DNA of 64,000 bases from Acidobacteriota bacterium (GTDB taxonomy: Bacteria; Acidobacteriota; Terriglobia; Terriglobales; Acidobacteriaceae): positions 124,001 through 188,000 of the forward strand of contig JAJXYY010000041.1 of NCBI GenBank assembly GCA_021780315.1, given 5' to 3'. Under the pieces are notes generated by a model, which did no database searches, was not told where the DNA came from, and worked only from the letters and a program-made list of their open reading frames with translations. This document shows, one piece after another, positions 42,774-52,334 of the stretch; positions within the stretch are counted from its first letter, which is position 1; each line of letters opens with the position of its first letter. Both the position numbers and the translations under genes were made by a program.

Positions 42774-43937
42774 ATGACGAAGCGGAAGATATTGGGATAC
42801 AGACGCGAGAATGGCCGAGTAGGCGTGCGGAACCACGTGGTGATATTGCCGGTGGATGATATTTCCAACGCTGCGTGTGAAGCGGTTGCGAACAACATTA
42901 AGGGCACGATGGCGCTGCCGCATGCGTATGGGCGGTTGCAGTTTGGCGAAGACCTGGAGTTGTTCTTCCGTACGATGATTGGCATTGGCAGCAACGCGAA
43001 TGTGGCTGCGGTGGTAGTGATTGGGATCGAAGCGGGCTGGACGCAGAAGATTGTGGACGGCATTGCGAAGACCGGCAAGCCGGTGAAGGGCTTTTCGATC
43101 GAAGGCAAGGGCGACATTCGGACGATTGCGGATGCTTCGTATCAGGCGAAGGAGTATGTGCAGTGGGCGAGTGAGCTGCAGCGGACGGAGTGCGATCTGC
43201 ATGAGCTGTACATCAGCGTGAAGTGCGGCGAGTCGGACACGACGACGGGTCTATCAAGCTGCCCGACGGTAGGCAATGTGATCGACAAGCACTGCGCGGA
43301 GGGTGGTACTGCTTCGTTTGGCGAGACCAGCGAGTTGACTGGAGCGGAGCATATTGTTGCCGCGAAGGCGATCGATGACGAAGTACGCAAGGAGTTCTTT
43401 GCGGCGTTTGAGGACTACACGAAGCTGGTCTTCAGCCAGAAGAAGGACGACCTTTCCGAGTCGCAACCGACGAAGGGGAATATAGCCGGCGGCTTGACGA
43501 CGATTGAAGAGAAGGCGCTGGGCAATGTGGAGAAGCTGGGCAAGCGGACGAAGTTTGTTGGATGCCTGGCACCGGCGGTTGCACCGACGAAGCAGGGACT
43601 GTGGTTTATGGACACGTCGAGTGCGGCGGCCGAAGCGGTGACTTTGTGGGCCGCTTCCGGTGCTGTGATTCACCTGTTCCCGACGGGACAGGGGAATGTT
43701 ATCGGCAATCCGATTGAGCCGGTGATCAAGCTGTCGGGCAATCCGAAGACGGTGACGACGATGCAGGAGCATATCGATCTGGATGTCTCGGCGATTCTGC
43801 AGGGCGAGATGACGATCGATCAGGCTGGCGATGCGTTGCTGGAGATGATTGTACGGACGGCCAACGGGCGATTGACGGCGGCAGAGGCACTGGGACATCG
43901 GGAGTTCTCGATGACGAAGCTGTACCGCAGCGCGTAA
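42774..43937 (+). CDS. suyB: Sulfolactate sulfo-lyase large subunit SuyB (UxaA C-domain family)
   Basis: A 387-residue catalytic subunit. It begins [17 protein letters not shown], with [16 protein letters not shown] and [15 protein letters not shown]. Later come [19 protein letters not shown] (metal/cluster Cys region), [12 protein letters not shown] and [22 protein letters not shown]. The end has the [21 protein letters not shown] stretch and [11 protein letters not shown]. These features agree with known SuyB sequences as I recall them, including the GLWFMD(S/T)SSAAAE segment. It removes sulfite from sulfolactate. ATG 42774 is used; a GTG at 42762 lies inside suyA. Confidence 0.87.
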   Translation: MTKRKILGYRRENGRVGVRNHVVILPVDDISNAACEAVANNIKGTMALPHAYGRLQFGEDLELFFRTMIGIGSNANVAAVVVIGIEAGWTQKIVDGIAKTGKPVKGFSIEGKGDIRTIADASYQAKEYVQWASELQRTECDLHELYISVKCGESDTTTGLSSCPTVGNVIDKHCAEGGTASFGETSELTGAEHIVAAKAIDDEVRKEFFAAFEDYTKLVFSQKKDDLSESQPTKGNIAGGLTTIEEKALGNVEKLGKRTKFVGCLAPAVAPTKQGLWFMDTSSAAAEAVTLWAASGAVIHLFPTGQGNVIGNPIEPVIKLSGNPKTVTTMQEHIDLDVSAILQGEMTIDQAGDALLEMIVRTANGRLTAAEALGHREFSMTKLYRSA

Positions 43938-43968
43938 CGCAGGTGATGGAAATCGAACGAGAGAGGCG

Positions 43969-45036
43969 ATGCGAGCTATGAAGAGATACCGGCCCGAAGA
44001 GATGCGAGCGTTAGTAGCGCGGCTGGCGGTTGCGGCAGGAGTGCTGCCTGAGGATGCTGCGGTGTTTGCGCATGCTCTGGTGGATGCTGACGTACACGGC
44101 ATCTCGACGCATGGTCTCTCTCGTTTGAATATTTATCTGCGCCGCATGGAGTTGGGTTTGATTGCGGCGCGGGCGGAGTTGGCGGTGGTGCGGGATGGCG
44201 GGAGCGTACTGGCGCTGGATGCGGGCAATGGCCTGGGGCAGGTGCAGGCGATGCGCGCGCTGGAGATGCTGCTGCCGCTGGCTCGACGGAATGGCGTAGC
44301 TGCAGCGACGATCTGCAACTCGCAGCACTTTGGCGCGCTGTCCTACTACTGCAACCGGGCGGCGGCGGAGGGAATGATTCTGCTGGCGATGACGAGTTGT
44401 GAGCCGGCGATGTCGCCCGCGGGGGGCTACGAGGCGTTCTTTGGAACGAACCCGATTGCAGCGTCGTTTCCTACGGGCAAGGGGTTCCATATCAAGGTGG
44501 ATTTGGCGACTTCGATTGTTGCGCGCGGCAACATTGTGGCGGCACAGAAGCAGGGGCGTGCGATTCCGGAGGGCTGGGCGCTGGATCGCGAGGGCGAGCC
44601 CACGACGGACGCGCAGGAGGCGCTGGTGGGTACGGTGCTGACCATGGCGGGGCATAAGGGATATGCGCTGGCGTTGATGGTGGAGATCTTCAGCAGCGTG
44701 CTGTCGGGTGCGGCGATTGGGTCCTCCATCGGCTCGATGTACAAAGATCTGGATAGGAAGCAGGATGTGGGACACTTTTTCTGCCTGCTGAACGTGGAAG
44801 CGTTTATGGATTTGGCAGAGTTCAAAGCGCGTCTGGACGAGACGATCGACAGGATTAAAGCGGGGAAGCGACGTCCTGGCGTGGATGAGATTCTGGTGCC
44901 GGGAGAGCGCTCGGCGCGGTTTGCGGCAGCGAATGAGTTGCAGGGAATTGCGCTGCCTGAGGTGACGATCGGCGAGGTGCGTCAGTGGTGCGAGCGCCTA
45001 CAGGTTCCGTTTGAATGCAGCGAGGTGAAGGTCTAA
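43969..45036 (+). CDS. comC: Ldh-family 2-hydroxyacid dehydrogenase, ComC-like ((R)-sulfolactate dehydrogenase)
   Basis: A 355-residue NAD(P)-dependent dehydrogenase of the Ldh_2 (malate/L-sulfolactate) family, which has its own fold unrelated to classical LDH. Signatures are LVDADVHGISTHGLSRL (catalytic His in STHG), NGLGQVQAMRAL, ATICNSQHFGALSYYCNRAA, EPAMSPAGGYEAFFGTNPIAASFP and MAGHKGYALALMVEI. ComC members make or oxidise (R)-sulfolactate from sulfopyruvate. Beside suyAB and slcC the natural role is reducing sulfopyruvate to (R)-sulfolactate. Start ATG 43969 follows GAGAGAGG; ATG 43978 is an alternative. Confidence 0.85.
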   Translation: MRAMKRYRPEEMRALVARLAVAAGVLPEDAAVFAHALVDADVHGISTHGLSRLNIYLRRMELGLIAARAELAVVRDGGSVLALDAGNGLGQVQAMRALEMLLPLARRNGVAAATICNSQHFGALSYYCNRAAAEGMILLAMTSCEPAMSPAGGYEAFFGTNPIAASFPTGKGFHIKVDLATSIVARGNIVAAQKQGRAIPEGWALDREGEPTTDAQEALVGTVLTMAGHKGYALALMVEIFSSVLSGAAIGSSIGSMYKDLDRKQDVGHFFCLLNVEAFMDLAEFKARLDETIDRIKAGKRRPGVDEILVPGERSARFAAANELQGIALPEVTIGEVRQWCERLQVPFECSEVKV

Positions 45037-45039
45037 ACG

Positions 45040-45993
45040 ATGCCCGATATTCTGATCTCTGAAAACATACGCGGCGAGGCAGTGGATGCTTTGGCCAAGC
45101 AGTTCGACGTAGTGGTTCTGCCGGAGCTATGGAAGGATCAGGCAGAGTTGATGCGACAGGTGGCTGAGTGCCGTGCGCTGATTGTGCGGAACCAAACCAA
45201 GGTGACGGCGGAGTTACTGGCTGCTGCCAAAAAGTTAGTGGTGGTCGGGCGTGCCGGAGTGGGCCTGGACAATGTGGACGTGGAGGCTGCGACCCGCGGC
45301 GGCGTGTTGATTACGTCTACGCCGGACCAGAACGCGATCAGTGTGGCAGAGTTGGCGATAGGGTTGATGCTGTCGCTGGCACGAATGATTCCGGTTGCGA
45401 ATGAGGATACGAAGGCCGGGCACTGGAATCGGCAGCGGTTTCTGGGCAACGAGTTGTACGGCAAGACGATCGGGATTCTGGGTGCTGGCAAGATTGGGTA
45501 TCTTACGGCGCGGCGGGCGCAGGCCTTTGGGATGAAGGTATTGGCGTACGATCCGTTTTTGAGCCGGGACAACGTGCTGCTGAGTGAGTTGCAGGCGGAG
45601 TTGGTGGGGCTGGACGAGTTGCTGGAGCGTGCGGATGTGGTGTCGTGCCATCTTCCGGCGACGAAGAGCACGCTGGGACTGCTGAATGCCGAGCGGTTTG
45701 CGAGGATGAAGCCGAGTGCGACGTTTATCAATACGGCTCGCGGGGAGGTGGTGGTGGAGAGCGATCTGGTGGCGGCGTTGAAGACGGGCCAGTTGGCGGG
45801 CGCAGCGCTGGATGTGCGCTCGAAGGAGCCTCCGGTTGCAGGAGAGCTGGAGCAACTGGCGAATGTGATCCTGGTGCCGCATATTGCTGCGTTTACGCAT
45901 GAGGCGCAGCAGCGTGTGACCAATACGATCTGCCAGGATGTGGGGCGGGTGTTGAGCGGTGGCAAGGCCGAGAATGCAGTGAACAGGGTTTAG
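45040..45993 (+). CDS. slcC: D-isomer-type 2-hydroxyacid dehydrogenase, SlcC-like ((S)-sulfolactate dehydrogenase)
   Basis: A 317-residue protein of the phosphoglycerate dehydrogenase-like family. The Rossmann motif is GKTIGILGAGKIG; VVGRAGVGLDNVDV, SVAELAIGLMLSLARM and the catalytic NTARGEVV (Arg), RSKEPPV (Glu) and PHIAAFTHEA (His) follow. SlcC oxidises (S)-sulfolactate to sulfopyruvate and occurs with comC and suyAB in desulfonating bacteria. It starts three bases after comC. Sequence alone cannot separate it from other hydroxyacid dehydrogenases; context makes the call. Confidence 0.8.
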   Translation: MPDILISENIRGEAVDALAKQFDVVVLPELWKDQAELMRQVAECRALIVRNQTKVTAELLAAAKKLVVVGRAGVGLDNVDVEAATRGGVLITSTPDQNAISVAELAIGLMLSLARMIPVANEDTKAGHWNRQRFLGNELYGKTIGILGAGKIGYLTARRAQAFGMKVLAYDPFLSRDNVLLSELQAELVGLDELLERADVVSCHLPATKSTLGLLNAERFARMKPSATFINTARGEVVVESDLVAALKTGQLAGAALDVRSKEPPVAGELEQLANVILVPHIAAFTHEAQQRVTNTICQDVGRVLSGGKAENAVNRV

Positions 45994-46080
45994 GCAGAGT
46001 GGATTCCAGTAATGAGCGGTTGCGGCCCACAGGTGTGTGGCCACAGCCTGGTGGTGAGATGATTGGTTGACGGAGGATAG

Positions 46081-47301
<1,221 letters not shown>

Positions 47302-47322
47302 GTGGTTGGCTCGGCGGCGAGG

Positions 47323-48726
47323 TTATCCGGCGGAGATGACCTCGCGGATAATCGGCTGCAAGGTGGGGGGGGCGGGCAGGATTTGTAACGTCTCTTGTAG
47401 CATATGGTGAGGTTCGGCCAGGAGCGATTCGTCTTCGCTGAAGAGAGTGATGAGGGGTTGGCCATGGGTGAGGCGCTGGCCCAGCTTGGCGTGCATCTCG
47501 ATGCCTGCGTGGGCGCTGACCGGGTCTCCGGGCTTGGTGCGGCCTGCTCCCAGCCGCTGGACAGCCCAGCCTACCTGAGTGCAATCCATGGAAGCGAGGT
47601 AGCCGGAGGTAGCTGCGACGAGGGTGCGGGAGTAGATGCGCGACGCAGGTTCACCACTGCGCGACGGATGACCGTTCTGGCTGGTATTTGTATCGAAGAC
47701 GGTGATGTCTCCGCCCTGGGCTGCAACGATGCTGAGCCAGGCCCGATAGGCTGCACCGCTGCGGAGGATTTCGTCGGAGAGGGCTGCTCCCAGTTGGGGT
47801 GAGTCGGCTTGACCGGCGAGGTGGAGCATCGAGCCGGCGAGGATGTTGGTGAGTTCGATGAGGTCTGCGGACATGGGGTGGCGGACCTGCTGCATGATGT
47901 CGACGCACTCCTGTACTTCGAGCCAGTTGCCGGCGAAGCGACCAATGGGCTGGTCGTGGGTGGTGAGCAGGGCAACGGTGCGGGTGCCAGCGAGAGTGCC
48001 GGTCTGGACCATGAGGGAGGCGAGGTGGCGTGAGTCGTCGTAGGACTTCATGAAGGCGCCGCTGCCGGTTTTGACGTCGAGGACGAGGGCGTTGAGACTC
48101 TCGGCAAGCTTCTTGCTCATGATGCTGGCGGTGATGAGATTGGGTGACTCGATGGTGCCGATGTGGTCGCGGAGAGCGTAGAGGATGCGGTCGGCGGGCA
48201 CGAGGGTAGGGGTCTGGCCGATGAGGGCTGCGCCGCAGGTTTTGAGGGTGTCGAAGAACTCCGGGAGGGGGAGTTGGGTGTTGAAGCCGGGGATGGTTTC
48301 GAGCTTGTCGAGTGTGCCACCGGTGTGGCCCAGGCTGCGGCCGGAGATCATGGGGACGCAGATGCCCGGGATACCTGCTGGCGTGGGTGCGGCGAGGCCA
48401 GCGGCGGCAAGGATGGGTGCGATGAGGAGGGAGGTCTTATCGCCGACGCCGCCAGTGGAGTGCTTGTCTATGGTGAAGGTGTGCAGGGGAGTGGCGTCGA
48501 AGGTTTCGCCGGAGAAGCGCATGGCGGTGGTGAGGGCGGCGAGTTCCTGAGGAGAGAGACCGCGCAGGTAGATGGCCATGAGGAGGGCGGAGGCCTGAGC
48601 GTCGGTGATGGAGCGATCGACGATGCCGTGGACAAAGTGTTGGATCTCCGCGGTGGAGAGTGGGAGACCGTCACGCTTGTGACGGATGATGTCGACGATG
48701 TGGAGTGGCTGTGTGGGCTGAGTCAT
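47323..48726 (-). CDS. deoA: Thymidine/pyrimidine-nucleoside phosphorylase
   Basis: A 467-residue phosphorylase. It begins VDIIRHKRDGLPLSTAEIQHFVHGIVD and carries DKHSTGGVGDKTSL (phosphate site), PMISGRSLGHTGGTLDKLE (the family signature), SIMSKKLAESLNALVLDVKTGSGAFM and a C-terminal domain with ATSGYLASMDC. It splits thymidine or uridine with phosphate to base and (deoxy)ribose 1-phosphate. It follows cdd on the same strand with five bases between, so the pair forms a pyrimidine salvage operon. It converges with the esterase gene 21 bases away. Confidence 0.93.
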   Translation of the reverse strand: MTQPTQPLHIVDIIRHKRDGLPLSTAEIQHFVHGIVDRSITDAQASALLMAIYLRGLSPQELAALTTAMRFSGETFDATPLHTFTIDKHSTGGVGDKTSLLIAPILAAAGLAAPTPAGIPGICVPMISGRSLGHTGGTLDKLETIPGFNTQLPLPEFFDTLKTCGAALIGQTPTLVPADRILYALRDHIGTIESPNLITASIMSKKLAESLNALVLDVKTGSGAFMKSYDDSRHLASLMVQTGTLAGTRTVALLTTHDQPIGRFAGNWLEVQECVDIMQQVRHPMSADLIELTNILAGSMLHLAGQADSPQLGAALSDEILRSGAAYRAWLSIVAAQGGDITVFDTNTSQNGHPSRSGEPASRIYSRTLVAATSGYLASMDCTQVGWAVQRLGAGRTKPGDPVSAHAGIEMHAKLGQRLTHGQPLITLFSEDESLLAEPHHMLQETLQILPAPPTLQPIIREVISAG

Positions 48727-48731
48727 GGTGT

Positions 48732-49187
48732 CTATTTCTGGTCGTGCGGCAGGACGAAGCCTGCGGGGAGGAGTTCGGCGATGGTGGCCTGAGTGGAGGA
48801 ACCGTTGCTAGCGGGGAAGATGACGAGGGTGTCGGGGCTGCTGAACTCGAGGATGGTTTGGCGACAGGCTCCGCAGGGCTGACAGGCGGCGCCGTTGAGA
48901 TTGGCGATGGCGATGGCGCGGATACGGATGCCCGGGCCGTGGAGTGCGACCGCGGCTGCTATCGCGTTCTGCTCGGCGCAGCTAGTGAGGCGATAGGAGG
49001 CGTTCTCGACGTTACAGCCGGAGACGATGGCTGCATGTGCAGTGGGTGGGGCGCTGAGGAGGAGTGCCGCTCCGACCCGGAAGTTGCTGTAGGGTGCGTA
49101 GGCGTGGTGGGCTGCAGTGCTGGCGTGTCGTTGCAGCAGATCGATGTGGGCTGCGGTGAGCGGTGTGGATGGGAGAGCGAGGGACAT
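48732..49187 (-). CDS. cdd: Cytidine deaminase
   Basis: A 151-residue zinc hydrolase. YAPYSNFRVGAALLL and GCNVENASYRLTSCAEQNAI supply the first Cys ligand and the catalytic Glu in CAEQNA. ACQPCGACRQTILEF supplies the PCxxC ligands. It converts cytidine/deoxycytidine to uridine, feeding DeoA. The ATG at 49187 is chosen by family length; in-frame ATGs at 49247/49244 would add 20 odd residues. Upstream cheA is divergent. Confidence 0.88.
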   Translation of the reverse strand: MSLALPSTPLTAAHIDLLQRHASTAAHHAYAPYSNFRVGAALLLSAPPTAHAAIVSGCNVENASYRLTSCAEQNAIAAAVALHGPGIRIRAIAIANLNGAACQPCGACRQTILEFSSPDTLVIFPASNGSSTQATIAELLPAGFVLPHDQK

Positions 49188-49276
49188 GATGAAAGTGAGG
49201 CTATCGGGTGTGGATGGGTAAGGCAAGGGGGTGGGAGATGGCATCATGACCAGTTGGCACTAAAGGCTTGGCGTGT

Positions 49277-51454
49277 ATGCCCGATAAGGCATGTGTGGAC
49301 GACCTGACTAAAGAGTTTCTTGCGGAGAGCATGGAAGGGCTGGACCGGATGGAGCGGTGCCTGACCGAGCTGGAGTTGCGCCCTGCCGATAGTGAGTTGC
49401 TGGGAGAGATATTCCGAGCGGTTCACACAATCAAGGGCACGACGGGATTTCTGGGCTTTGGGCGGCTGGAGAAGCTGGCTCATGCGGGCGAGAATCTGCT
49501 GGGAGCGCTGCGGGACGGGACGCTGGAGGTGACGGGCGAGTTGATTAGCGGCCTGCTTCTGCTGATGGACGGACTGCGAAAGATCCTGCTCTTGATTGAG
49601 AGCACGGGGGGAGAGGGGTCTCGGGCAAACGATGACGACGGCAGCTTGATTGCGTTGCTGGATGATTTGAGCCGTCAGCGCAGGCTGCACGAAGAACCGC
49701 GGAGCGAACTGGTGGTGCGGGAGGCAAGCGTTGCAGGTGCGCAGGCTGCTCCAGTCGACTCAGGGTATGTAACCGAACGAGGAGCAAATGATAAGACCCT
49801 GCGGATCGACGTAGAGGTGCTGAACCGGATGATGAACCTGGTGGGCGAATTGGTGTTGACGCGCAACCAGATGCTGCAGAGCACGATGTCTGCGGCAAGT
49901 TTTCCAGAGTTGGCCCGACGTCTGGATAGTGTGACGGCGGACCTGCGGGAGACGGTGATGCAGGCCCGGATGCAGCCGGTGGGAAATCTGTTTAACAAGT
50001 TTCCGCGGATGGTGCGCGATTTGGCGCGGACGTGTGGAAAGCAGGTGCGGCTGGAGTTCTCCGGACAGGAGACCGGTCTGGATAAGAGCCTGCTGGAGGC
50101 GATCAAGGACCCGTTGACCCATGCGGTGAGGAACTCCGTGGATCATGGTATCGAGTCACCTGGCGACCGGTTGAAGTCGGATAAGCAGCCGGAAGGCTGT
50201 GTGCGGTTGAAGGCGTTTCATCAGAGCGGCTCGGTGGTCATCGAGGTGTCGGATGATGGTGCCGGGATCAGCATGGAGCGAGTGTTGGCGAAGGCGGTGG
50301 ACCGTGAATTGGTAACGGCAGAGCAGGCTGCGGCGATGACGGAACGCGAGGCGCTACAGCTGATTTTCCTGCCAGGCTTTTCTACTGCGGCGGCGGTGAC
50401 GCATGTGTCCGGCCGCGGCGTTGGAATGGATGTGGTGCGGTCGAATGTGGAGAAGGTGGGAGGCAGCGTCGAGATGGAGTCGCGGGTGGGAGCAGGGACC
50501 ACATTGCGACTGCGGGTTCCTCTGACCCTGGCGATTGTTCCTGCGTTGGTTGTCCGGAGCGGTGGTCAGAGCTTTGCATTGCCGCAGAGTGCGCTGATGG
50601 AGTTGGTCTATGTTCCGGAGCGTGAAGTCGCCGATGCAATTGAGCAGGTAGGACAGGCCGAGGTATATCGGTTGCGGGAGCGGTTGCTTCCGATTGTGCG
50701 ACTGGACGAACTGCTGGAGGTCCCTTCTACGGATCGCGTGGGAGCGCACGGAATCTACGTCGCGGTAGTAGAGGCTGAGGGTCGTCGGTATGGGCTGGTG
50801 GTGGACGATCTATTGGCACCGGAAGAGATTGTCGTGAAGCCTCTGTCTGGTGTGTTGCGGGAGATCGGATTGTTCTCGGGAGCTACCGTACTGGGCAATG
50901 GGCTGCTGGCGTTGATTCTTGATGTGGCCGCGGTGGCGGAACGTGCGGGTGTGCGAGTAGCGGAGCCAGGCATATCCGATGGCGTGGAGAAGAGCAATGC
51001 CGAAGAGGTAGAGGCCACAAGGTCGTTTCTAGTGTACGAAGACTGCGGACGCGAGCGGAAGGCGATGCCGCTGGAACAGGTAGAACGGATTGAGAGCGTG
51101 CCGCTGGATGAAGTTGAGTATGCCGCTGGAAGGGCGATGCTGCAGTATCGCGGCGAGACGCTGGTGCTGCGAGACGCAGGCGGTGTGCTGCATGATATGG
51201 AAGCTGGTGGTACACCGGCTGCGGAAGATGCGGCACTGGTGACGGTGCTGATCTGTGGTGTGGGAGCGCTGGAAGGCGCTGTGGCTCGCGTCGGAGTCGT
51301 CGTACGTAAGGTATTGGATGTGTCGTCTGGTGTGGTGCTGGATGAGGTTTCAGCGAGGGAGGGGACGACGTTGGCTCTGGTGAAAGAGCGTCTGACGACC
51401 GTGTGTGGAGAGATGAGCGAAGTTGCAGAGCAGAAGTTGCAGGAGGTGGCGTAG
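49277..51454 (+). CDS. cheA: CheA chemotaxis-type histidine kinase with two CheW-like domains
   Basis: A 725-residue CheA homologue. Residues 1-105 are the Hpt domain with IFRAVHTIKGTTGFLGF (phospho-His H50). About 105-165 is a weakly conserved linker with no P2 (CheY-binding) domain. The P3 dimerisation helix (RIDVEVLNRMMNLVGELVLTRNQML) and P4 ATPase (DPLTHAVRNSVDHGIE, DDGAGI, GRGVGMDVV) follow. A P5 CheW-like domain starts at IVPALVVRSGGQSFALP; a second CheW-like module (RSFLVYEDCGRERKAMPLEQVER) forms the C-terminus. First gene of a five-gene chemosensory operon. ATG 49277; a TTG at 49268 is also in frame. Confidence 0.9.
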   Translation: MPDKACVDDLTKEFLAESMEGLDRMERCLTELELRPADSELLGEIFRAVHTIKGTTGFLGFGRLEKLAHAGENLLGALRDGTLEVTGELISGLLLLMDGLRKILLLIESTGGEGSRANDDDGSLIALLDDLSRQRRLHEEPRSELVVREASVAGAQAAPVDSGYVTERGANDKTLRIDVEVLNRMMNLVGELVLTRNQMLQSTMSAASFPELARRLDSVTADLRETVMQARMQPVGNLFNKFPRMVRDLARTCGKQVRLEFSGQETGLDKSLLEAIKDPLTHAVRNSVDHGIESPGDRLKSDKQPEGCVRLKAFHQSGSVVIEVSDDGAGISMERVLAKAVDRELVTAEQAAAMTEREALQLIFLPGFSTAAAVTHVSGRGVGMDVVRSNVEKVGGSVEMESRVGAGTTLRLRVPLTLAIVPALVVRSGGQSFALPQSALMELVYVPEREVADAIEQVGQAEVYRLRERLLPIVRLDELLEVPSTDRVGAHGIYVAVVEAEGRRYGLVVDDLLAPEEIVVKPLSGVLREIGLFSGATVLGNGLLALILDVAAVAERAGVRVAEPGISDGVEKSNAEEVEATRSFLVYEDCGRERKAMPLEQVERIESVPLDEVEYAAGRAMLQYRGETLVLRDAGGVLHDMEAGGTPAAEDAALVTVLICGVGALEGAVARVGVVVRKVLDVSSGVVLDEVSAREGTTLALVKERLTTVCGEMSEVAEQKLQEVA

Positions 51455-51963
51455 TGGCTGGACTGGCGATGGACAAGGGGGAGAATTCAGGAGTGATGGT
51501 CTCGCTGTGCTCGCTGCTGACTGGTGGCAGAGTGTTCGGCATCGATACGCGACTGATCTGTGAGGTGCTGGGAGAACATGCGGTGCAGCGTGTTCCCCAG
51601 GCGCCGCCGTTTATTGCGGGGGTGATTCCAAATCGAGGAGAAGTACTAACGACGGTCAACTTTCGAGCAGTGTTGGGCATGGAAGCCCAAAGCGGCACGA
51701 GCTCGGTGCTGGTACTGGAGGATGAGGAGAGTCGGGAACGATTCGGATTGATGGTCGATGCGGTGTCGAGCGTGGTGATCGTGAGTGCGGCAATGTTGGA
51801 GCAGAATCCGAGCACGCTTGAGCCGCGCTGCAAGACACTGTTCGATGGTGCGTACAAGATGGCAACAGGATTAATAGTGTCGCTTGATCCGCAGAAGCTG
51901 CGGCCTGTGCGACTGGCGGAGATGGGACTTTTCAGCAGCAAGGGAAGGGGAGAGTCTGTATGA
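51454..51963 (+). CDS. cheW: CheW-like coupling protein
   Basis: A 169-residue CheW. It has SLLTGGRVFGIDTRLICEVL, VPQAPPFIAGVIPNRGEVLTTVNFRAVLG and FGLMVDAVSSVV, the three core segments of the double-barrel scaffold that connects receptors to CheA. GTG 51454 overlaps the cheA stop by one base and has AGGAGG about eight bases upstream. Its own stop overlaps cheY by four bases. No receptor gene is nearby. Confidence 0.87.
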   Translation: MAGLAMDKGENSGVMVSLCSLLTGGRVFGIDTRLICEVLGEHAVQRVPQAPPFIAGVIPNRGEVLTTVNFRAVLGMEAQSGTSSVLVLEDEESRERFGLMVDAVSSVVIVSAAMLEQNPSTLEPRCKTLFDGAYKMATGLIVSLDPQKLRPVRLAEMGLFSSKGRGESV

Positions 51964-52334
51964 GAGCTCTGATAGTGGATGACTCCAGTTTTATTCGAGA
52001 GTACCTTCGAGAGTTGCTGCAACGCATGGGCATAGTGTGTGTGGAAGCAGTCAATGGACAGGAGGCACTGCATCTGCTGGTGGAGAGCGAGAGCTTTGAC
52101 CTGATGTTAGTGGACTTGAATATGCCGGTGATGAATGGGCTCGAGTGCGTGAAGGAGTTGCGCGCGGCAAGGCTGTGTCCGGCGACCAAGGTGATGATGG
52201 TGACGACGGAGGCGGACAACACGTTTATCTGCCGTGCGCTGGAGTATGGTGCCGATGAGTTCTTGATGAAGCCATTTACACCGGAGAGCCTACGCGAAAA
52301 GATGTCGTTGCTTGGATTTATGGCCGCAGCATGA
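51960..52334 (+). CDS. CheY-like single-domain response regulator
   Basis: A 124-residue receiver domain with no output domain. Acidic pocket VDDSS (D7/D8), phospho-acceptor D52 in LVDLNMPVMNG, switch Thr in MVTTEAD and the invariant Lys in FLMKPFTP. Probably phosphorylated by the neighbouring CheA. It is coupled by overlapping ATGA to cheW and to cheB. Confidence 0.9.
   Translation: MRALIVDDSSFIREYLRELLQRMGIVCVEAVNGQEALHLLVESESFDLMLVDLNMPVMNGLECVKELRAARLCPATKVMMVTTEADNTFICRALEYGADEFLMKPFTPESLREKMSLLGFMAAA

Noticed and set aside
42490..43937. Altronate dehydratase (split UxaA) for hexuronate use
   Set aside because: The families are related, but no uxaB, uxaC, kdgK or eda is nearby, and the flanking comC and slcC with the SuyB-type segments favour sulfolactate sulfo-lyase.
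46021..46055. Possible terminator hairpin (GGCCCACA.../TGTGGCC) between slcC and the esterase gene
   Set aside because: Pairing needs a bulge and no T-run follows; too weak to list as a feature.
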